Assembly: GCA_938034715.1 (NCBI GenBank)
Contig: CALHMM010000051.1
Coordinates: 1 to 10,244 of the forward strand
Source of the DNA: Minisyncoccota bacterium
Lineage (GTDB): Bacteria > Patescibacteriota > Minisyncoccia > Moranbacterales > GCA-2747515
Direction: 5' to 3'
DNA length: 10,244 bases
The notes beneath the pieces were generated by a model, which was given only the letters and a program-made list of their open reading frames with translations, ran no database searches and was not told the DNA's origin. This document shows, piece after piece, positions 7,901 through 10,244 of the stretch. Made by a program: the position numbers and the translations under genes. The stretch's first letter is position 1, and each line of letters starts with the position of its first letter.

Positions 7901-8255
7901 AACTGAGGAAAAATCACGTAATGAAGAGGAACAAATAGCAGAAACAGTAACAGAGGCAGCTATAGAGTTAGATGAAGCAAAAAAATCACAACCAGAAGAT
8001 GAAAATGAAGTTGAAGAAGAAAACGCAAGCGATGATTCTTCTGCAGAGCAAAAAATTAAACCAGAAAGAAGAGAAAATCAAGAAGACCAAGAAGGCCAAG
8101 AGTATGAGGAAGGGTCAAAGCGAGATGACGCGCCAGAGCAAATGTCCACAGGAACGTTAGAGACTCAAGTGAAGCAGCCACAAGGCGAAACAATCATAGA
8201 TGCCAGCAATAGCATTGTACAGATCGGAAGAAAAATAGACGAAAACAGGCAGTAG
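4941..8255 (+). CDS. Giant membrane-anchored modular surface protein (tail-fibre/C1q-like modules)
   Basis: This 1104-residue protein has three N-terminal membrane helices (about 19-44, 56-78 and 84-104). Basic residues lie before the first helix and between the second and third, so the remaining 1000 residues should be outside. Parts in order: a polar stalk (110-185); a WxC module (189-207); a 'TYTxEDG' and 'ILTISNGNTADLS' pair (258-304) typical of tail-fibre-like proteins; a GDWYEDSDTSYKYIWDGSQW module (324-343); a beta-sandwich stretch (352-460); a second WxC module (497-520); a C1q/TNF-like jelly-roll (528-668, with NSDGLYEVTF); a GADYAE domain (672-805) with GIVS and SGRVPVKV; a short VVFISGATFMDRIG module; an H-type-lectin-like sandwich (881-954, PVVTVNAQ, F-x-W-x-A style ending); and an E/K/Q-rich tail (955-1104). 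The modules are recognised by pattern and their exact borders are uncertain. Adhesion or host contact is inferred. The start has an A-rich leader and no Shine-Dalgarno sequence. Confidence 0.75.
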   Translation: MIKDNTHKIRERKLKSTRASATLIAMTTVFLGIFLAAIMYFILPQSTSFCADLVPQYRLLFVAIVCLIIGILIAVVFRSLRIIRGFFIGIVILSIVLIGAIFWCSTRPIGADSGSVLNSGTESVDEVGELEVSQDKLRDVVTTNLENLAALEQLRDEKKSAQSAGVATSPQSIVNNYFTTAEASDTEELLCDTDEFLIFDSEWTCIELRDAIENTETDFETLGIEISSTKEGSPIGAFTDGQGNTIEIEETITGFVENTDGSLTYTAEDGAQTDLSDQQILTFDDITNILTISNGNTADLSELDHEQQYIVNAGPPVVAGVEIGDWYEDSDTSYKYIWDGSQWNLLESTRSCYLGGATVNADGSVGKSNGVISTVTRNAAGEYTIGLSRTLSVDEYIIQATAHDTDEGQINQSNAIIDIITKDTTSFEMHINFGDNGGTEDVSADSNFDLAVFDVTCDPIAGSPSATGMVNVTTSGTTTTDRSNAGLEMNADGLSLLRGCDDAEVLAWDATSEQWECQSTSPIDIGSAYDVYDNTGGQAYTTGVITINLDTVRHTHTNYSLAANVITVNSDGLYEVTFDGSADNPTNNTRSSAAWWLETDTSGAFVEVDGSRCFTYHRTAADGEQSCSRTVILDLTAADQIRLRSDALDNNTGLRTLADGTSVTLKKFVESGADYAEVYYTNDDSLEAGDIVSHDTKLLAGVQKSTQDSQIFGIVSTDPGGTIGAGDDWEQGRPVPVALSGRVPVKVEMDDSIESGDLLELSSESGIARKSAEGNGYMIGTALSKPAESPNPDANYGTVLAFINFSDQRTQYESSRDVNNDATIQKSDATISVDNDDMQIGQWVKNAWLINKDLLIKAKTIFEESVVFISGATFMDRIGYGDMDAGGFAVIQKGDKAVEIKFENEFIQVPVVTVNAQDTFALVTTKNVTKEGFTIELKGKAVQDTKVSWTAIHVLEPRTTRSTDTQTESVVTEVESKTQERDAEPDKTEEKSRNEEEQIAETVTEAAIELDEAKKSQPEDENEVEEENASDDSSAEQKIKPERRENQEDQEGQEYEEGSKRDDAPEQMSTGTLETQVKQPQGETIIDASNSIVQIGRKIDENRQ
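7803..8252 (+). other. Low-complexity, Glu-rich charged tail of the surface protein
   Basis: The final 150 codons encode a segment dominated by Glu, Lys, Gln, Asp, Ser and Thr with almost no aromatic or long aliphatic runs, so it is probably disordered. The DNA here is purine-rich on the + strand (many GAA/AAA/GAG codons), which also opens a 62-codon lysine-rich shadow frame. The very end (ETIIDASNSIVQIGRKID) regains hydrophobic spacing and may be a small terminal element. Confidence 0.7.
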
Positions 8256-8284
8256 TTTGAACAATAGGAAAAGGAGTGATTGTA

Positions 8285-8313
8285 TTGACCTACACTTACA
8301 TTTGATCTATACT
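8285..8313 (+). promoter_or_regulatory. Promoter of the tRNA-Lys/tRNA-Arg unit
   Basis: TTGACC (8285-8290), a 17-base spacer and TATACT (8308-8313) form a near-consensus sigma-70-type promoter. Transcription would start near 8320, about 65 bases before the mature tRNA-Lys. It is very similar in form to the tRNA-His promoter (TTGATC-17-TATACT), which supports both. Confidence 0.75.
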
Positions 8314-8331
8314 AGACATTGTACTCATCTG

Positions 8332-8354
8332 AGTGCTTTTGTTTTAAAGGCACT
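8332..8354 (+). other. Hairpin in the tRNA-Lys leader
   Basis: AGTGCTTTT (8332-8340) pairs with AAAGGCACT (8346-8354) around loop GTTTT, a 9-bp stem with one G-T pair. It lies about 12 bases after the predicted transcription start and 30 bases before the tRNA. No T-tract follows, so it does not look like a terminator of the preceding long gene. It may be a 5' leader structure removed in processing. Confidence 0.45.
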
Positions 8355-8384
8355 TAGAGTTAAGATAGAGAACATAGAGTCTAG

Positions 8385-8457
8385 GCGCTGTTAGCTCAGT
8401 TGGTAGAGCAGTTGGCTCTTAACCAAACGGTCGGGGGTTCAAATCCCTCACAGCGCA
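8385..8457 (+). tRNA. tRNA-Lys (anticodon CTT)
   Basis: The cloverleaf is complete. The acceptor GCGCTGT pairs with ACAGCGC. The D arm is GCTC/GAGC with loop AGTTGGTA. The anticodon loop is CTCTTAA. The T arm is GGGGG, TTCAAAT, CCCTC with one G-T pair. The discriminator is A, and CCA is not encoded (CAC follows). The anticodon stem GTTGG/CCAAA leaves a G27-A43 mismatch at its outer end. The anticodon reads AAG lysine codons. Confidence 0.95.
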
Positions 8458-8463
8458 CACCAC

Positions 8464-8509
8464 TGTTATAACAAATGCGTCGCCACTGCGGCGACGCTTT
8501 GTTGTAATA
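8464..8509 (+). other. 20-bp hairpin between two tRNA genes
   Basis: GCGTCGCC (8477-8484) pairs with GGCGACGC (8490-8497) around loop ACTGC. The stem continues outward for 12 more pairs (8464-8475 with 8498-8509, two of them G-T) past one bulged T at 8476. The bases after it are AAGAGGAAAA, so there is no T-tract. It therefore does not look like a standard terminator, although partial termination at the inner TTTGTTGT is conceivable. No separate promoter for tRNA-Arg is visible, so the hairpin probably sits inside a two-tRNA transcript and may guide its cleavage. Confidence 0.7.
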
Positions 8510-8531
8510 AGAGGAAAAAATTCAGATGTAC

Positions 8532-8603
8532 GCCCCTGTAGTTCAATGGATAGAACAAGGGACTTCTAAGCCTTTAATGGGGGTTCGATTCCCTCCGGGG
8601 GTA
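8532..8603 (+). tRNA. tRNA-Arg (anticodon TCT)
   Basis: The cloverleaf is complete. The acceptor GCCCCTG pairs with CGGGGGT with G-T pairs at 1-72 and 6-67. The D arm is GTTC/GAAC. The anticodon loop is CTTCTAA. The T arm is GGGGG, TTCGATT, CCCTC with one G-T pair. The discriminator is A and CCA is not encoded. The anticodon stem AGGGA/GCCTT has a G-T pair at 28-42 and an A31-G39 mismatch next to the loop. The variable loop is only four bases. The gene reads AGA (and AGG) arginine codons. Confidence 0.93.
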
Positions 8604-8612
8604 CATGACAAG

Positions 8613-8636
8613 AAACCGCTGTGATCAGCGGTTTTT
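8613..8636 (+). terminator. Intrinsic terminator after tRNA-Arg
   Basis: AAACCGCTG (8613-8621) pairs with CAGCGGTTT (8626-8634) around loop TGAT. The T-run is 8632-8636. It starts 10 bases after the tRNA and would end the tRNA-Lys/tRNA-Arg transcript. Confidence 0.85.
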
Positions 8637-8637
8637 G

Positions 8638-8691
8638 TTGGTATACCGACAAACATGTTCCAAATATCTTCGAATACAATTTTGGTATACC
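8638..8691. promoter_or_regulatory. Two copies of palindromic site TTGGTATACC (possible operator pair)
   Basis: The 10-mer TTGGTATACC occurs at 8638-8647 and again at 8682-8691. Its last eight bases, GGTATACC, are a perfect palindrome. The copies are 44 bases apart, close to four helical turns, and lie 49-100 bases upstream of the -35 box of the small-ORF locus. This fits a dimeric regulator binding at two sites, but no regulator gene in the window is an obvious partner. Confidence 0.45.
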
Positions 8692-8739
8692 TATCATGGA
8701 AAGACATGCACAGACACTGCTCATGCATATTGCAAATGC

Positions 8740-8768
8740 TTGACAAGTAGTACAAAAATTGCTAATGT
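8740..8768 (+). promoter_or_regulatory. Promoter of the small-ORF locus
   Basis: A perfect -35 TTGACA (8740-8745) is followed after 17 bases by TAATGT (8763-8768), a weak -10 helped by an extended TG-C before it (8760-8762). The expected start is near 8775, giving a leader of about 55 bases before the ATG at 8831. This argues against the in-frame TTG (8759) and ATG (8765), which lie within the promoter itself. Confidence 0.6.
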
Positions 8769-8830
8769 ATATACGTAATAATTCAATCAACACAGGCGAG
8801 AAGCTGTCTCAAAATATCAGGCGGATCGTA

Positions 8831-9031
8831 ATGACAAAAGAAAATTGCTTGGAAACAGATTCCAAAAAATTAATGATGATGCAATATTTCAGAGGTGAGT
8901 ATGCAGTAGTGACTGCAATGAACCCTGGAAGACTACAAGATATTGCGGAGCAAAATCTTTTAAAAAAAATGGAAGATTACCAGAAGTCACAAGACCAACT
9001 ATCGAGAGGTAAGGTAAATGCCAAAAAATGA
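8831..9031 (+). CDS. Small charged protein of unknown family
   Basis: This is a 66-codon ORF. I chose ATG 8831 because AGGCGG (8819-8824), a good Shine-Dalgarno sequence, lies six bases before it; earlier in-frame starts fall in the promoter. The protein begins MTKENCLETDSKK and continues with a methionine-rich LMMMQYF, then YAVVTAMNPGRLQDIAEQNLLKKM, and ends in a polar K/Q/R tail. The second half could form one amphipathic helix (about residues 36-55). No signal peptide, membrane segment or known motif is seen. It overlaps the next small ORF by 14 bases, so the two are probably translationally coupled under the 8740 promoter. Antitoxin, small regulator or ribosome-associated protein are possibilities only; I do not recognise it. 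Confidence 0.55.
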   Translation: MTKENCLETDSKKLMMMQYFRGEYAVVTAMNPGRLQDIAEQNLLKKMEDYQKSQDQLSRGKVNAKK

Positions 9032-9284
9032 ACCAAATGATGCACAGAAATTGCAACAAATGGAAATCTTAAGAAGTAAGAATGAAAAAAAAGTAAAGAA
9101 GCCGCCTGTTAAGAAGCCGCCTTCTAGTAAACGATCGATAACCGTAAGAGTGCCAAGGACGGCCTCAGGAAAAACTATTTCTGAGGCCTTTTTGACATCC
9201 ATTTTATGTTTCGTGTCATTCCTTAAAGACAACAGTAAACCAGTAAGGAAAGTAGAAGACTGGAATTCTTTTTTGATGACGTAA
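9018..9284 (+). CDS. Small basic KKPP-repeat protein with a terminator inside its frame
   Basis: This is an 88-codon ORF. ATG 9018 is preceded by GAGAGG (9004-9009), a good Shine-Dalgarno sequence, and overlaps the upstream ORF by 14 bases. The first 58 residues are strongly basic (about 15 K/R against 5 D/E) with a tandem KKPPV/KKPPS repeat at 27-36, then SKRSITVRVPRTASGKTISEAF. Codons 48-59 are encoded by a strong intrinsic terminator (9161-9193), so most transcripts should end before any stop codon. The remaining 29 residues (hydrophobic SILCFVSFL, then polar) would be made only on read-through. E. coli arfA and B. subtilis brfA use this design to couple their expression to failure of trans-translation. 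ArfA also has an ASGK stretch at its hairpin, but that match is too short to prove homology. The alternative is an untranslated, accidentally open frame over the terminator. Confidence 0.5.
   Translation: MPKNEPNDAQKLQQMEILRSKNEKKVKKPPVKKPPSSKRSITVRVPRTASGKTISEAFLTSILCFVSFLKDNSKPVRKVEDWNSFLMT
9096..9122 (+). repeat. Tandem 12-bp repeat coding KKPP
   Basis: AAGAAGCCGCCT occurs at 9096-9107 and 9111-9122, a 15-base period that keeps frame and encodes KKPPV then KKPPS. It looks like a recent in-frame duplication within the small basic protein. Confidence 0.75.
9161..9193 (+). terminator. Intrinsic terminator inside the small basic ORF
   Basis: GGCCTCAG (9161-9168) pairs perfectly with CTGAGGCC (9181-9188) around a 12-base A/T-rich loop and is followed by TTTTT (9189-9193). 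It is directional: the opposite strand has no T-run after the stem. It closes the 8740 transcription unit but lies about 90 bases before the stop codon of the ORF it overlaps. Confidence 0.85.
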
Positions 9285-9320
9285 AAACGTCAAAAGCTAC
9301 ATTGGTACAACTACAGCACA

Positions 9321-10244
9321 CTACATGGTACACTGTATTACTTTAAATCTCGTCGTCTCCCGAAGTACATCAAAACTATCAAAAGACTTTTCGATCTCCT
9401 CTTCGATCTTGATCCGAGCTTGCACAACAATCACAAGTCTCCCATCTGGTGCGAGGTACCTGGGAGCTTGCTTAACAAGGCTCTGAAGCGTTTCATACTG
9501 TAGGTTTTTGTCTGTATGGATTGGAGGATTTGAAACAATGAGGTTGTACAGCGCACCATCAGTACATGCCTTGAGAGAGTCACCGAGGATAATACGAGAG
9601 TGCGATGAGACATTTGATTTCGCTGCTTCTAGTGAGAGCGTATCGTTATCTAGTAGGTCAAATTGCAAACTTTCTATTTCTTTGCTAAGTACTGCGCTGA
9701 TAATGCCACTACCACAAGCAAAGTCCAGGATCTCAAATTCCTTTTTTTGCTTATTAGATTTATTGTGTCGGATTGTAGGTAAGATACTATCCAAAAGTAA
9801 AGCAGTGCCAACATCTAGAGTGCCATGAGAAAACATGCCAGGATAATACGTCAGGGGAAAAGACCGACCATTGTATGTTATAGTGTGCAAACTTGAGAAA
9901 TCAGAAAGCACTTTCGCAGTAAAATTTTCTACATCTTCACCGATCAGCGAGCAGACGATGCGCCCATGGTTTTTGATGAGGACTGGGCTTGCATTTCCAT
10001 AAAACTCTTTTAATTTCTTAGCTGCACCTTTGATGCCTTCATCATTCAAGCCATAGACGTAGACTAAGCCCTGCGATTTTAAATGCTGTGACACCATCTG
10101 CAATACATAGTCAAAATATTCATGGGAACGCGGCAATCTGATAAGTACACAATCGTACTGGTCTACGGCAGGCATAGGACTTGCCAGATGCTCACTATGG
10201 AAACGCGTATGCCAATATGAAATACTTGCGGAGGTTTCCATCAA
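9321..10244 (-). CDS. RsmC-like rRNA (guanine-N2) methyltransferase, N-terminus cut by window
   Basis: At least 306 residues are visible, read from the right edge to TAG at 9323-9321. The architecture is that of RsmC/RlmG-type enzymes: a degenerate N-terminal methyltransferase-like half (about 27-120, with VYVYGLNDEGIKGAAKKL) and a catalytic C-terminal half. The link PGMFSHGTLDVGTALLL (135-151) is the family's conserved PGvFS-g-lD-Gs segment. Motif I for S-adenosylmethionine is DFACGSG (174-180), an acidic pair follows at the strand-2 end (D199-N-D201), and the catalytic motif IV is SNPPIH (238-243). RsmC methylates G1207 of 16S rRNA and RlmG G1835 of 23S rRNA; which target applies cannot be told from sequence. 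The visible ATG at 10241-10239 may not be the true start: E. coli RsmC is about 343 residues, so some 35 may lie outside. It converges on the small-ORF locus. Confidence 0.8.
   Translation of the reverse strand: MMETSASISYWHTRFHSEHLASPMPAVDQYDCVLIRLPRSHEYFDYVLQMVSQHLKSQGLVYVYGLNDEGIKGAAKKLKEFYGNASPVLIKNHGRIVCSLIGEDVENFTAKVLSDFSSLHTITYNGRSFPLTYYPGMFSHGTLDVGTALLLDSILPTIRHNKSNKQKKEFEILDFACGSGIISAVLSKEIESLQFDLLDNDTLSLEAAKSNVSSHSRIILGDSLKACTDGALYNLIVSNPPIHTDKNLQYETLQSLVKQAPRYLAPDGRLVIVVQARIKIEEEIEKSFDSFDVLRETTRFKVIQCTM

Noticed and set aside
7972..8160. Lysine-rich ORF in another + frame of the surface protein tail
   Set aside because: It is generated by the purine-rich codons of the Glu-rich tail; no start signal.
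8543..8793. Two minus-strand ORFs across tRNA-Arg (peptides with GGNRTPIKG and PPEGIEPPLKA)
   Set aside because: They are antisense translation of the tRNA-Arg gene and its terminator; this peptide pattern is a well-known artefact.
9276..9291. TGACG/CGTCA hairpin between the convergent genes as a bidirectional terminator
   Set aside because: Only five pairs and no T-run follows on either strand.
8532..9320. Genomic island integrated at tRNA-Arg
   Set aside because: No second copy of the tRNA 3' end, no integrase and no flanking direct repeat in the window.
1..10244. CRISPR array, insertion sequence or prophage
   Set aside because: No regularly spaced repeats, transposase or phage structural/integrase genes; the tail-fibre-like modules occur in a membrane-anchored protein without phage neighbours.

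Overview
The window reads as a bacterial chromosome segment of moderate-to-low G+C using the standard code (TAG, TAA and TGA all end genes). It most likely comes from a Candidate Phyla Radiation (Patescibacteria) genome. The signs are inferential: tRNA genes without encoded CCA, almost no Shine-Dalgarno sequences before the larger genes, a degenerate pseudopilin, a membrane protein of the DUF6159 type with a short N-terminal helical module, and a very large surface protein built from tail-fibre-like modules. No marker gene here fixes the phylum.

Left part (1-3136, all +): the 3' end of a transketolase gene; a LOG/lysine-decarboxylase-like nucleotide phosphoribohydrolase; an ATP-cone domain fused to an Mrr-type PD-(D/E)xK nuclease; and a six-helix membrane protein. 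A tRNA-His gene (3192-3264, - strand) with a clear own promoter follows.

Middle (3426-8255, +): a probable co-transcribed surface cluster. It encodes a bacterial ionotropic-glutamate-receptor-like channel (binding lobe, M1, pore loop, M3, binding lobe), a pseudopilin-like protein lacking Glu5, and a 1104-residue membrane-anchored modular protein. The first two genes are 2 nt apart and the third follows after 43 nt. A perfect inverted repeat and a -10-like box sit directly before the channel gene.

Right part: a near-consensus promoter, tRNA-Lys(CTT), a 20-bp hairpin, tRNA-Arg(TCT) and an intrinsic terminator. After that comes a small locus: two copies of the palindrome GGTATACC, a promoter, and two overlapping small ORFs of unknown family (66 and 88 codons). 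The second is very basic and contains a good intrinsic terminator inside its reading frame. Its mRNA would therefore often end without a stop codon, the arrangement known for the ribosome-rescue genes arfA and brfA. This locus is the best candidate here for something undescribed. The window closes with a convergent RsmC-like rRNA methyltransferase on the - strand, cut at the window edge.

All calls rest on reading the sequence and remembered family motifs; no database search was run.
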